Both the position numbers and the translations under genes were made by a program. Of a DNA stretch of 64,000 nt, positions 8,463-17,331 are shown piece by piece. Source of the DNA: Tenacibaculum sp. 190130A14a (GTDB lineage: Bacteria; Bacteroidota; Bacteroidia; Flavobacteriales; Flavobacteriaceae); assembly GCF_964048965.1 (NCBI RefSeq), contig NZ_OZ040189.1, positions 682,001 through 746,000 of the forward strand, written 5' to 3'. The first letter of the stretch is position 1. The number at the start of each line of letters is the position of its first letter. The notes under the pieces were generated by a model, which saw nothing but the letters and a program-made list of their open reading frames with translations, ran no database searches and had not been told where the DNA came from.

Positions 8463-9641
8463 CTAATTAGTTATATTAAGTTTAAGGTTTTGTTGAGCGA
8501 CAGATAGAGCTGTGCTTATTGTGAATTCAGATGTTCCATTTAATTGAATTGTGTTGATTTTTAATAGTATTTGTTTTGAGTTTATATCAAAAATATAAAA
8601 TTGTAGTGTGTATATTCCTTTAATAAGTCCTGGTAAAGTAATGTTGAAAGAAACTTCGTTTTTACCATTTTTAAGATTGTATTTTTCAGATTCGTATTTT
8701 ACAATATCATTTTCAGCACAAATTAATCCATAAAACTTTACGTTAACAGGATTGGTGTTGTTTAATATGTTGTATTTTATTTCGATATTCTGATTGTCAT
8801 CTAGTTTGAAATTATTTGGAGAGGTACTTTTTGTATCCTTTTCGAACAAAGATGTTTTTTTCTTTTTTTCAATAATAATGAAAGAATCAATGCTTAAGTT
8901 TGGATGTATAAAAAATGAATCTTCATTGTTTTTATTCCTTTTTTCTAGATAGGTTTCTAGCGAAGTAAAAAGAACTTTTGAATTCGTTATTTCAAATACT
9001 TTCGAGATAAGGTTTTGAACTCTTGTAATATTATGAGTAACTAATACAATAGTGACTCCTTTTTGTTTTAAAATTTCTAATTGAGCTATGCATTTCTGAA
9101 TGAAATTGTAATCTCCAACAGCAAGTACTTCATCCAGTAACAAAATGTCTTTTACAAAAGTAATATTGAAAGCATAAGCGAGTCTTGTTTTCATTCCAGA
9201 ACTGTAGTACTTTATTGGTTTGTTAAGAGAACTCTCAGATAACTCAGAAAAAGAAACAACTTCGTTTAGTTTTTGCGAAAATTCATTTTCTGGAATTCCA
9301 TGCAGTGTGCCTAATAATTGTAAATTTTCATAGCCATTGAGTTCTTGGTTAAAACCCGAGGTAAGTTCATGTATTGCATTTATAGTTCCATTGGTATAAA
9401 TACTACCGCTATCAGGAGAAAGAACGCCACTTATTAGTTTTAACAAAGTACTTTTTCCTACACCATTATTTCCAACAATTGCAACGAAGTCACCCTTATA
9501 TATATCAATGGATATATCTGAAAGAATTAAGTCGTTATTCAAGTTGTTTCCGCTTATAATTTTTAACAAAGACTTCAAAGAAAGAGTTTTGTTAAAAGAC
9601 TTTGATACATTTTGTATTGATATGGCAATTTGATTGTCCAT
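8463..9641 (-). CDS. Wzt-like ABC transporter ATPase of a polysaccharide exporter
   Basis: 392 residues. The ATPase half has Walker A GNNGVGKST (57-65), signature YYSSGMKTRLA (145-155), Walker B ILLLDE (166-171) and the switch His in VTHN (201-204). After residue 240 comes a beta-rich domain of about 150 residues in the position where Wzt proteins carry a carbohydrate-binding domain that reads the chain end. The stop of the permease gene abuts its start, forming a Wzm/Wzt pair. It should energise export of a lipid-linked glycan across the inner membrane. Confidence 0.87.
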   Translation of the reverse strand: MDNQIAISIQNVSKSFNKTLSLKSLLKIISGNNLNNDLILSDISIDIYKGDFVAIVGNNGVGKSTLLKLISGVLSPDSGSIYTNGTINAIHELTSGFNQELNGYENLQLLGTLHGIPENEFSQKLNEVVSFSELSESSLNKPIKYYSSGMKTRLAYAFNITFVKDILLLDEVLAVGDYNFIQKCIAQLEILKQKGVTIVLVTHNITRVQNLISKVFEITNSKVLFTSLETYLEKRNKNNEDSFFIHPNLSIDSFIIIEKKKKTSLFEKDTKSTSPNNFKLDDNQNIEIKYNILNNTNPVNVKFYGLICAENDIVKYESEKYNLKNGKNEVSFNITLPGLIKGIYTLQFYIFDINSKQILLKINTIQLNGTSEFTISTALSVAQQNLKLNITN

Positions 9642-10408
9642 TATAAAATTTCTGTAATTTTTTGATTAATAGACATGTATTTGTTTTTTAAAATGATGTA
9701 AGCAAATACGCTGCTTGCTATATATAAAAAGCATAGACTGTAATTGGTATTGATGTTTGTATTTAAATATGTTTTAGATAGGTTAATAAATTGATAAAAC
9801 GGATTTATAACCATATAGGATTCGAAATTAGCTGGAATAGGGAAAACAATTCCTGAGAGGTAGAATAATAAATTGAAAAACATTTTTTGACCACCAAAAA
9901 TATCTTTACTACTCAGTAAAAAAGGGAGTAATAAATAAGATAGAATTGTTGAAAATATGATTAAAGGAATGCAAAATATGCATGCCATAATAAAAGACTC
10001 AAAAGAAAAAGAGCCAGAAAAAATTAAAACAACTAGTAAAATTATAAGTTTTCCAACTAACAAGTACAACGACTCAAAAAAAGCAATTCCAAAGGTGGTT
10101 AAAACATTTCGAGGGTTGTTTTTTAATACGGTAATGTATTGACTTGTTTTGATTGCGGGTTTGTTGATAATGTCAATTACAAATTGCCATAAAAACAGGC
10201 CTTGCAAAACATAAATAGCATAATTGTCAATAGTGTTGTCAATTTTTAAAAAGCCAATATCAAAGATGAGTATCCAAACCAAAGCAGTGGCGATGTTGGG
10301 TGCAAAATCCCATAAATATTTGAACCTGCTGTTTTTGTAATTCGATTTTAGGTCGAATAAAAACAATTTAAATATTGCATGAATAGAAAGTGTGTTTTGT
10401 TGATTCAT
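9641..10408 (-). CDS. Wzm-like ABC-2 permease of a polysaccharide exporter
   Basis: 255 residues with about six hydrophobic segments and the ABC2-type order: an N-terminal cytosolic helix (LFLFDLKSNYKNS), then FKYLWDF-containing region and transmembrane helices. The late segment VINPFYQFINLSKTYL resembles the conserved NPF/Y motif of O-antigen and teichoic-acid permeases. It overlaps the UbiA gene by 4 bases (ATGA-type) and abuts the ATPase gene. It forms the inner-membrane channel for the lipid-linked glycan. Confidence 0.83.
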   Translation of the reverse strand: MNQQNTLSIHAIFKLFLFDLKSNYKNSRFKYLWDFAPNIATALVWILIFDIGFLKIDNTIDNYAIYVLQGLFLWQFVIDIINKPAIKTSQYITVLKNNPRNVLTTFGIAFFESLYLLVGKLIILLVVLIFSGSFSFESFIMACIFCIPLIIFSTILSYLLLPFLLSSKDIFGGQKMFFNLLFYLSGIVFPIPANFESYMVINPFYQFINLSKTYLNTNINTNYSLCFLYIASSVFAYIILKNKYMSINQKITEIL

Positions 10409-11403
10409 TGCAAAAGGTAATTTAATGATTCTTTAAAGATTTTTAGAATGGAAGTACTTTTTCTTAAAGTTATAAGTATATGAAATAGAAATAATCCCCA
10501 AAAAGTACTTGTATGTATTGGATATATCTGAATAATTAAAAGAAGCGGGAAAAATATGGTGTAAAATTCAAATAAAAATATGGTAAACGCTCTATCTTCT
10601 CTAATGTTAAAATATACAATAGCATTGCTGAATAGCATTTTTCTTCCAAAAAGAAGTAGAAGGTATATCGTAAATGCTATTATAGCATCACTGAAAGGAG
10701 CTGTAAGTACAAGTAAACTAATAAAAGAAAAGACTTCAATAGGGAGTAATACTTTTTGTAATATTTGTTTGCCTCTTTTTGAACTGGTTTTTACAAAGGT
10801 GTTTGTATTTGATTTGATATCGTTTTTAAGATCGGCATATTGGTGATTTAAAATACCACGAACTCCAAACATAAAAACCCAAAAAATAAATAATATATAT
10901 TCCAGTTGTAAAAAAAAATCAACAGGAATTAATAAGAAAAAGACAAATAAGCATGGAAAAACATGTGAGCCTAAAGAATCAGCTATGACCCCTAAAAAAC
11001 CTTGTTCTTTTAGTCTTATAAAAGGTATGTAATATAAAACAAATGTAAGAATAGATAGTATATAAAAGAATAAAGAGGCTGTGTTTAAAAAAAGACAAAA
11101 TAAGATGTTGATTGTTAAAGTGGTCGTTAAAATACCATAGGTTTTTGTTTTATTTAAATTTTTAAAACCATTTTTCTTACCAGCAGATGTGTCTTGTTTG
11201 AGATCAAAATATTCGCCTATAATACTCACGGTAATTGCACCTAAAACGAGTCCCAATATTATTTGAATAAAAATTTTAAAGGAAATAGGAGTGGTTACAT
11301 CAGAGTTTAAAATAACCAGGTATATGGGGATTAAAATTTGTGGGATTTTATATTCCCACCAATCATATACTCTGAAAAGACGGTGTGATAATATACTAGG
11401 CAT
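10405..11403 (-). CDS. UbiA-superfamily prenyltransferase in the glycan locus
   Basis: 332 residues, about eight to nine transmembrane helices. Two Asp motifs typical of UbiA enzymes are present: GEYFDLKQD (D67, D71), where the usual NDxxDxxxD has G-E in place of N-D, and YADLKND (D191, D195). YYIPFIRLK matches the family's loop after the first motif. UbiA enzymes transfer a polyprenyl or related group to an acceptor. Placement between a glycosyltransferase and a Wzm permease, with overlaps on both sides, suggests a polyprenyl-phosphate sugar donor or a lipid anchor (compare decaprenyl-phosphate phosphoribosyltransferase), not quinone synthesis; this is inference. Confidence 0.75.
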   Translation of the reverse strand: MPSILSHRLFRVYDWWEYKIPQILIPIYLVILNSDVTTPISFKIFIQIILGLVLGAITVSIIGEYFDLKQDTSAGKKNGFKNLNKTKTYGILTTTLTINILFCLFLNTASLFFYILSILTFVLYYIPFIRLKEQGFLGVIADSLGSHVFPCLFVFFLLIPVDFFLQLEYILFIFWVFMFGVRGILNHQYADLKNDIKSNTNTFVKTSSKRGKQILQKVLLPIEVFSFISLLVLTAPFSDAIIAFTIYLLLLFGRKMLFSNAIVYFNIREDRAFTIFLFEFYTIFFPLLLIIQIYPIHTSTFWGLFLFHILITLRKSTSILKIFKESLNYLLQ

Positions 11404-12340
11404 ATATTTTTCTCTTTAATCTTCTTCTTGAGCCATTGATAATTGATCTCACCAAGTATCTATTGAAATAATCACTAGAAAATACTTCTAGTACTGTTTT
11501 TAGAGATTTAGCTTTTACTCCAATAATCAATTTTCTAAGTCTTGATTCAACAATTGAAGTGTTAAAGGTTTTTTTCTCTTTAAGGGTCATTAAAGGTGCA
11601 AATTTCTGTTGCATATAAATACGATCTTCAATTACACGTTCAATAAAGGCAATGTCTGATCGGTTGTCACAAACATTGTCATCAGATACGTGTTTTGTCC
11701 AGAAAATCTTGTAAGTACCACCAACTTTTTTAACAGTGTTATTTAAAATAAGGTTAATAGTCAGTTCCCAATCATCACAAATTCGAATACTTTCGTCCCA
11801 AAGCACTGATAAAGATGTTCTTCGAATCATCATTGATGAAGAAGGAAAAATACATTGCGACAGTATATATTTTCTAATGGCAGCGTTAGAAAATATAAAA
11901 ACATCTTCTTCTTTTTCAGTTTCATTTTGAAAAATGGTAAGGTCAGAGAAGCGTTTGAGGTTTCCTGCAATAGATCTTGTACTTCTAGACCAATTGGAGA
12001 AGAAAAGATCAAGATTGTATTTCAGCATATAGTTTAATGATTCTTCAATGAATACAGGTTCCCAAGTATCATCAGAATCTAATGAACAAATAAAATCACC
12101 TTGAGATTTTAGGTATCCAACTTTTCGTGCATTTGCCTGTCCTTGATTTTTATGGAGTGTAACAAGCTTTATTGTGTTGAAGGTTTTTAAAACACTATGA
12201 AGGTTGTCGGATGAACCATCATCAACAACAATGATTTCGAAATTTTGATAGGTTTGGTTCAGAACAGACTCAATACTTTTTGCAATAGAGTGAGCCCTGT
12301 TGTATACTGGAATGATAACGGAAATTAACGGGTTTTGCAA
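11396..12340 (-). CDS. Family 2 glycosyltransferase
   Basis: 314 residues, GT-A fold. VSVIIPVYNRAHS-like start (SVIIPVYNRA, 7-16), DDGSSD (40-45) for nucleotide binding and SLDSDDTW with the metal DxD at D88-D90. There is no transmembrane segment, so it should work at the cytosolic membrane face on a lipid-linked acceptor. The start codon is TTG at 12340 (reads QNPLISV next). It overlaps the UbiA gene by 8 bases. Sugar specificity cannot be read. Confidence 0.87.
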   Translation of the reverse strand: MQNPLISVIIPVYNRAHSIAKSIESVLNQTYQNFEIIVVDDGSSDNLHSVLKTFNTIKLVTLHKNQGQANARKVGYLKSQGDFICSLDSDDTWEPVFIEESLNYMLKYNLDLFFSNWSRSTRSIAGNLKRFSDLTIFQNETEKEEDVFIFSNAAIRKYILSQCIFPSSSMMIRRTSLSVLWDESIRICDDWELTINLILNNTVKKVGGTYKIFWTKHVSDDNVCDNRSDIAFIERVIEDRIYMQQKFAPLMTLKEKKTFNTSIVESRLRKLIIGVKAKSLKTVLEVFSSDYFNRYLVRSIINGSRRRLKRKIYA

Positions 12341-12355
12341 AATATAGAAGTTAGG

Positions 12356-13537
12356 TTAGTTAAGTAAAATATTTAAGAGTTTTTCTTCAGAAGGATATTC
12401 TTTTCTTTCAATATCCAGCATCGTGCTTTTGGCATTTTGCGCAATAACCGCCCATTTACTTTTCATTTGCCAAGCACGCTCCAAGGTTTTATCAAAATCA
12501 ATAGTTGTAGGTGCCCCGATAAATCCATTGTAGCTATCCTCGATTACTTCATTAGCTCCTCCTGCATCTCCCATAATACAAACTTTTCCTAAAGACATTG
12601 CTTCCAACATGACTAGAGGCATACCTTCATGTCTTGACGATAAAATTAAACCATGAGCGTTTTTCCACTCTTTTTCAAGGTCTAGTTTGAATTTGCTTAT
12701 TTCTACATTTTTTAGTTGATAATAATCTATTCTGTTTTGTAAAATTTGTTGATCTATACCGCTACCTATGAGCTTTACTTTTAAAGGTCTTTGTTTCCAC
12801 TTCTCTTCAGCTAATATTCTTAACAAAATATCTTGTCCTTTTTCAGATAAGTAATATCTACCAATACATAAAAAGGTAAAAGTTTCAGTATGATAATTAG
12901 TTTCTGGGAAATCTTTTAAGTTCTGAAACTTATTCGGATTGTATACTACTGTAGCATTTTCAATTTTAGAAGCAATTTGTTCTTCTGTGATTGTTTGATT
13001 GTGTTTAGACACAAAAAAATTATGTTTGGCTTCTAGAAGAGATGTTTTGGCTTTTTTGATAGCTTCTTCACCTTGAATGAAACTTGTTTCAATAACTTTT
13101 TGAGAAATAGTATAATATTCAACCCCCAATTGATTGCACGCCCAAGCATAATCCAATCCATCATAATTGATTCCTTGAGAAATAATTACTTTATCGAACT
13201 GGTGTTTTTTTAGTAGATTAATCAATCCTTTTGTTCTAAAAATTTTATTGACTAAAAAGTGAATTTTGTATCTCTCTACAAAAGGAACCCTTAGTTTAAT
13301 CAGTATTTTATAGATTAATTTATAGATGAAGTTTAGGCTGTTTAAAATAGAGAAAATAGCGACGTCATTGTCTTTTAACGCTTGAATTTTAACATGCCTA
13401 TGGTCAATGATATCTTTATACAATGAAACATTGTGTTTTTTAGATTTAAGTAAATAGGCTAGATTATTCCATAATTCTTCACTTCCTCCCCAGGGCTCAG
13501 AGCAACTGGAGACAATTAAAATTGAATTAAATTTCAT
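12356..13537 (-). CDS. Family 4 glycosyltransferase
   Basis: 393 residues, GT-B fold. The N-terminal SSCSEPWGGSEELW holds the glycine-rich acceptor-side loop, and the C-terminal half holds FLCIGRYYLSEKGQD and RHEGMPLVMLEAMSLG, the nucleotide-sugar-binding E-x7-E region of GT4 enzymes. It is the first gene of the glycan operon in transcription order, with 15 bases to the GT2 gene. It probably transfers an early sugar of the repeat or a terminal residue. Confidence 0.86.
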   Translation of the reverse strand: MKFNSILIVSSCSEPWGGSEELWNNLAYLLKSKKHNVSLYKDIIDHRHVKIQALKDNDVAIFSILNSLNFIYKLIYKILIKLRVPFVERYKIHFLVNKIFRTKGLINLLKKHQFDKVIISQGINYDGLDYAWACNQLGVEYYTISQKVIETSFIQGEEAIKKAKTSLLEAKHNFFVSKHNQTITEEQIASKIENATVVYNPNKFQNLKDFPETNYHTETFTFLCIGRYYLSEKGQDILLRILAEEKWKQRPLKVKLIGSGIDQQILQNRIDYYQLKNVEISKFKLDLEKEWKNAHGLILSSRHEGMPLVMLEAMSLGKVCIMGDAGGANEVIEDSYNGFIGAPTTIDFDKTLERAWQMKSKWAVIAQNAKSTMLDIERKEYPSEEKLLNILLN

Positions 13538-13703
13538 TGGTAGTAGTTGTAGTAGTTGTGTTTTTTAGGTTTAGTTCGTTGTTTATTTTCTAAAAGTAAA
13601 GTTTTTTATGAGAAAAAGAAAGTTTCTCTTTAAGAATTAAATCACGATAGAGAAATTGAGAAGTTTCAAAAGAGAAAATCTTATCTGTTTGTATGTGCGT
13701 TCT

Positions 13704-14654
13704 TTAGAATTTTATTGACGGAAAACCTTTTTCAAGTGTTTCTTTTTTTTGTTGTAGCTTTTTTAAGAAAATTTGATGAGCTTCGGAGTTAGGGTTGAAG
13801 GGTCTGTGTTGTATTCCTCTTTGAATAGATTCAACTTCTCTCATGGTGTTAAAACTATTTTTGTTGAACCAAACTGAAGTAAACTTTTCCCAAATGTAAT
13901 CAATGGCTGTTTGATTCGGGTGAATCATATCTTCTGCATAGAAACGATAGTCTCTTAGTTCATCCATCATAATTTCATAAGAAGGAAAGTAAAAAACACC
14001 TTTTCTTGGAGTCACAATCGTATGAAGAGCTGCAAGCAAGTGTGATTTGCTACGTTGGTTTTCTACAAAACCATCTTTGATATGTCTAACAGGCGAAACC
14101 GTAAAAATAATACTGGTCTTTGAATTGATAGATTTGATAAGAGCAATAATTGCTCCTAAACTTTCAGAAATTTCATCAATTGTTAAAATCTCTTTTAAAA
14201 AGTTTTTTTGAGGAACTTTATGACAATTAGCAACAATGAAATCTTCTGCTATTTTTCTATAAACCCATGCGGTACCTAAAGTAATAATTACGTGAGAAGC
14301 ATTTTTTAAAGAAGTGATTGTTTGATGAGTAGCCTGATTTAAATTGTTTAAAAGTTCTTCTTTGTTTTGTGAACTTAAGTGAGAGTGTGTGTCAAAACAA
14401 TGCCAACGTTCGTTGAGGAGAAAAATATCTTTTTCAGAGTATTCTTTTTCATTAATACTTTGCAGAAGTAAGTTTTCAATAGCTTTTGGGTGAAATAAAA
14501 TACCAAAAGGGTTTTGATAAGTTTTAAATTTTAAATGATTTAATTTATTTCCAATATTTTCTGAAAAACAAGAACCTATTAACAAAATGTTTGAATGGTA
14601 ATCGATGAGGTTATGTTTTTCTTGTTCTAAAGGAATTTGTGTAGATAAAATCAT
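13704..14654 (-). CDS. GSCFA-domain protein (SGNH-hydrolase-like)
   Basis: 316 residues. The family signature appears as GSCFSENIG (about residues 27-35), with further GDSL/SGNH-like elements: ITLGTAWVYR, FTVSPVRH and a C-terminal YAEDMIHPN that places Asp and His as in a lipase triad. GSCFA proteins are usual in Bacteroidota and are thought to act on esters, but no substrate is established. No signal peptide is seen. It diverges from the photoreceptor gene across 103 bases, and its own -7 candidate (TAATTTTG on the minus strand, 14677-14684) overlaps a reversed TGTTTAA box. Confidence 0.8.
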   Translation of the reverse strand: MILSTQIPLEQEKHNLIDYHSNILLIGSCFSENIGNKLNHLKFKTYQNPFGILFHPKAIENLLLQSINEKEYSEKDIFLLNERWHCFDTHSHLSSQNKEELLNNLNQATHQTITSLKNASHVIITLGTAWVYRKIAEDFIVANCHKVPQKNFLKEILTIDEISESLGAIIALIKSINSKTSIIFTVSPVRHIKDGFVENQRSKSHLLAALHTIVTPRKGVFYFPSYEIMMDELRDYRFYAEDMIHPNQTAIDYIWEKFTSVWFNKNSFNTMREVESIQRGIQHRPFNPNSEAHQIFLKKLQQKKETLEKGFPSIKF

Positions 14655-14717
14655 TATTAAAAAGCTATTTGTTATTCAAAATTAAACATTTATATAGTTA
14701 AAAAACGTTGTTTTTAC

Positions 14718-14745
14718 TTGTTTGTTTAAAAAAGTTGTATATTTG
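14718..14745 (+). promoter_or_regulatory. Promoter of the CarH/LitR-type gene
   Basis: TTG at 14718-14720, a 17-base spacer and TATATTTG at 14738-14745 match the Flavobacterium TTG / TAnnTTTG promoter exactly. Transcription would start near 14752, only 6-15 bases before the two possible TTG start codons, so the message would be almost leaderless. Confidence 0.6.
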
Positions 14746-14750
14746 TTTAA
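14722..14750 (+). promoter_or_regulatory. Putative CarH-type operator at its own promoter
   Basis: Two identical boxes TTGTTTAA lie at 14722-14729 and 14743-14750, 21 bp start to start. The first is in the promoter spacer and the second covers the end of the -7 element and the predicted start site, a layout suited to autorepression. A reversed copy (TTAAACA, 14682-14688) lies on the side of the divergent GSCFA gene. Assignment to the adjacent regulator is inference. Confidence 0.55.
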
Positions 14751-14757
14751 TTAAAGC

Positions 14758-15660
14758 TTGAATACGTTGAACAATATTAAGACCATATTTACAATCAAAG
14801 ACCTTGAAAATATCTCAGGGATTAAAGCACATACAATTAGAATATGGGAAAAGCGATATAATCTTTTCAAGCCTAATAGAACGGATACGAATATTCGTTA
14901 TTACTCGACAGAAAGTCTAACGAAGTTATTAAATGTTGCGCTTTTAAATAAACACAATTTTAAGATATCGAAGATTGCAATGATGAGTGAAGATCAAATT
15001 AAGTTGAACGCGAGAGAGTTGGCGTTTAAATATGCGGTTAACGATGAAGCGATTAATTCATTTAAGTTAGCGATGTTTCAATTTGATAAAGTGTTATTTA
15101 ATAGTACTTACAATAAATTATTGCATAAAAAAACTTTTAGAGAGGTGTTCAAAGAGGTATTTGTACCCTTTTTGAATCATATAGGTTTGTTGTGGCAGAC
15201 AGATACACTTTTACCGGCACACGAACATTTTATATCTAACTTGATAGCACAAAAAATTCAAATAAATATTGAGAAATTAGATTACTCAACTACAAGTACT
15301 GAAATCACTTATGTGTTGTTTTTGCCTGAAAATGAAATTCATGAGTTAGGTTTGATGTATTTGAATTATGAATTGGTATTGAGAGGTTTTCAAACAATCT
15401 ATTTAGGGCAAAGCTTACCACTGAATAATTTGGATTATTTTTTTGATAGTGATTCAAAAGTGTGTTTTGTAACATCGATGACAGTTCGACCTTATGATGA
15501 TAAAATAGTGAATTATTTTTACGAAATAGAAGATATTTTAAAAGGAACAAATCATAGTTTAATCGCTGTTGGAAAGAAAGCAATGGATGTTTCAGATCTT
15601 GAATTTAGTTCAGATATAAAAGTGTTTTCTTCTGTGATTGAGTTGATTAAATCCTTGTAA
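14758..15660 (+). CDS. CarH/LitR-like B12-dependent photoreceptor repressor
   Basis: 300 residues. The N-terminus is a MerR-type winged helix (FTIKDLENISGIKAHTIRIW, 11-30, then EKRYNLF). The C-terminal half is a cobalamin-binding module: W146 with E156-H157 gives the W-x9-E-H signature of CarH, and E193-I-H195-E-L-G198 gives the E-x-H-x-x-G motif whose His is the lower cobalt ligand. Known CarH proteins bind adenosylcobalamin and DNA in the dark and release DNA when light breaks the Co-C bond. The residue after W146 is Gln, where Thermus CarH has the His that caps cobalt after photolysis. There is no ATG near the start; TTG at 14758 or at 14767 (which I favour) must be used. Confidence 0.85.
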   Translation: MNTLNNIKTIFTIKDLENISGIKAHTIRIWEKRYNLFKPNRTDTNIRYYSTESLTKLLNVALLNKHNFKISKIAMMSEDQIKLNARELAFKYAVNDEAINSFKLAMFQFDKVLFNSTYNKLLHKKTFREVFKEVFVPFLNHIGLLWQTDTLLPAHEHFISNLIAQKIQINIEKLDYSTTSTEITYVLFLPENEIHELGLMYLNYELVLRGFQTIYLGQSLPLNNLDYFFDSDSKVCFVTSMTVRPYDDKIVNYFYEIEDILKGTNHSLIAVGKKAMDVSDLEFSSDIKVFSSVIELIKSL

Positions 15661-15681
15661 TTTTTTTTAAAGAAAATAATT

Positions 15682-15712
15682 TTGTTTAATATTTTTTTGT
15701 TTTTGTTAAACA
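15682..15712 (+). promoter_or_regulatory. Putative CarH-type operator upstream of fasciclin/crt genes
   Basis: TTGTTTAA at 15682-15689 and TTGTTAAACA at 15703-15712 are 21 bp apart start to start. The second lies between the -33 and -7 elements, where a bound protein would block RNA polymerase. With two more flanking T residues and the final G, both boxes match the pair at 25274-25307. A third single TTGTTTAA lies at 15774-15781 in the leader. Confidence 0.58.
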
Positions 15713-15727
15713 GAATTTTTACTTTTG
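15696..15727 (+). promoter_or_regulatory. Promoter of the fasciclin/carotenoid operon
   Basis: TTTG at 15696-15699, a 20-base spacer and TACTTTTG at 15720-15727 fit the Bacteroidota TTTG / TAnnTTTG pattern. Predicted start near 15733 leaves a leader of about 140 bases before the fasciclin ATG. Confidence 0.55.
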
Positions 15728-15869
15728 AAATGTAAATAGCCTTAAAAGGCCTATTTTTTTAACTGAATTTAGTTTGTTTAATGTTTGTGAAAAAAGAATA
15801 AACAGTCTGAGTTAACCGAAAAGCGGACTTTAAAGAATCAGAGTAGGGTAATTTAAAATAAGTAAAGTT

Positions 15870-17258
15870 ATGTTAACTAAAAGAAGTTTCATTAAGTTCC
15901 CCCTTGTTTTAGTATTTATACTAAGTTTTTGTACTCTTACATCTTGTTCAGATGATGACAAAGTAGTGATTACGCAAACACTCGTAGAAAGGGCAATTGA
16001 AAGACCTGATTTAAGTATTCTTGTAGAAGCTTTAACAAAAGCAGATTTAGTGAGTGCTTTACAGCCAGATGGTCCCTTTACTGTTTTTGCACCTAATAAC
16101 GAAGCATTTCAGAAATTGTTAGATGCGAAAGCCGCATGGAATTCGTTAGACGATATTCCAGAAGACGTTCTTCGCAGTGTGTTGTTGTATCATGTTGTTT
16201 CTGGAAAGAATACCTCGTCAGATTTATCTAATGACCAATCAATAGCAACATTAAATGGAGCTTCTGTTGTTGTAGATTTATCAGGAGGGGTAAAATTGGA
16301 AACAGTATCAGGTCAATCAATATCGGTGGTTGAAGCAAATTTAGAAGCTGCCAATGGGGTGATTCATATTGTAGAAGAGGTGTTTTTGCCTATCGAATTA
16401 CCTAAAGATATTACCGATTTAGCAATCGCTTCGGATGACTTGAGTATTTTAGTAGAAGCGCTTCAAAAGGCGGACTTAGTTTCGGCGTTGCAAGCAGATG
16501 GTCCCTTTACTGTTTTTGCACCTACTAATAAAGCGTTTCAAGATTTACTTGATAGTAGTTCTGAGTGGAATACTTTAGCAGATATTCCTACCGAAACATT
16601 AAAGAATGTCTTGTTATTTCATGTGTTAAGTGAAGAGAAAAAAGCGTTAGATTTATCAGATACCTATTTCAAAACGCTGGCAACAGGGCCAAATAGTGAA
16701 GCTCTTTCTTTACAAATAGAAACTACGGGAGGGGTGGAGTTTAATGGTGATTCTAAACCAGTAATGGTAGATAAAATGGCGTCGAATGGTGTTGTACATA
16801 TAATTGATAAAGTAATGTTACCTCCAAACGTTGTCACATTAGCATTAAATAACAGCGGTTTTACAACGTTAGTAGCAGCCCTAACAGATAGCAGGCACAC
16901 GGTAGATTTTGTGTCATTACTAAGTATGGATGGACCCTATACCATTTTTGCTCCAACAAATGATGCTTTTCAGGCCTTATTGGATAGTAATGCTTCATGG
17001 AACTCACTGAGTGATATTCCAATTGGAACATTGGAAGCAGTATTAAAATATCATGTTTTTTCAGGAGGAAATGTGCAGTCAGACGAATTAATGGATAATC
17101 AGGAAATAACGATGTTTGATGGCAATAAAGTTACAGTTGATTTAAGTAGCGGAGCCAAATTAGAAACGGGCTCAGGACAAACTGTTGTTATTGCATTGAC
17201 AGATGTTCAAGGAACAAATGGTGTAATTCATGTAGTAAGTAATGTGTTATTGCCATAA
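15870..17258 (+). CDS. Three-domain fasciclin (FAS1) lipoprotein
   Basis: 462 residues. A lipoprotein signal peptide ends in LTSC with the lipidated Cys at 26, followed by SDDD; outer-membrane export is likely. Three FAS1 domains follow at about residues 38-170, 178-315 and 318-462, each with GPFTVFAPTNxAF or GPYTIFAPTNDAF, LxxVLxxHV and a closing NGVIHxxxxVxLP. FAS1 domains mediate adhesion and some bind hydrophobic ligands; fasciclin-fold carotenoid-binding proteins are known in animals and microbes, so carotenoid binding is worth testing given the crt genes downstream. It is the first gene after the CarH-type operator. Confidence 0.88.
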   Translation: MLTKRSFIKFPLVLVFILSFCTLTSCSDDDKVVITQTLVERAIERPDLSILVEALTKADLVSALQPDGPFTVFAPNNEAFQKLLDAKAAWNSLDDIPEDVLRSVLLYHVVSGKNTSSDLSNDQSIATLNGASVVVDLSGGVKLETVSGQSISVVEANLEAANGVIHIVEEVFLPIELPKDITDLAIASDDLSILVEALQKADLVSALQADGPFTVFAPTNKAFQDLLDSSSEWNTLADIPTETLKNVLLFHVLSEEKKALDLSDTYFKTLATGPNSEALSLQIETTGGVEFNGDSKPVMVDKMASNGVVHIIDKVMLPPNVVTLALNNSGFTTLVAALTDSRHTVDFVSLLSMDGPYTIFAPTNDAFQALLDSNASWNSLSDIPIGTLEAVLKYHVFSGGNVQSDELMDNQEITMFDGNKVTVDLSSGAKLETGSGQTVVIALTDVQGTNGVIHVVSNVLLP

Positions 17259-17331
17259 AGTATAGAAAAATAAAAGTAGAGTATAAGGCTTGTTTTCAGG
17301 GTGTTATTGGTTAAATTTATAAATAAAAATT

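Noticed and set aside
17290..17316. TTGTTTTCA and TTGGTTAAAT before crtI as another operator
   Set aside because: Both deviate from the box and are 17 bp, not 21 bp, apart; crtI is probably read through from the fasciclin promoter.
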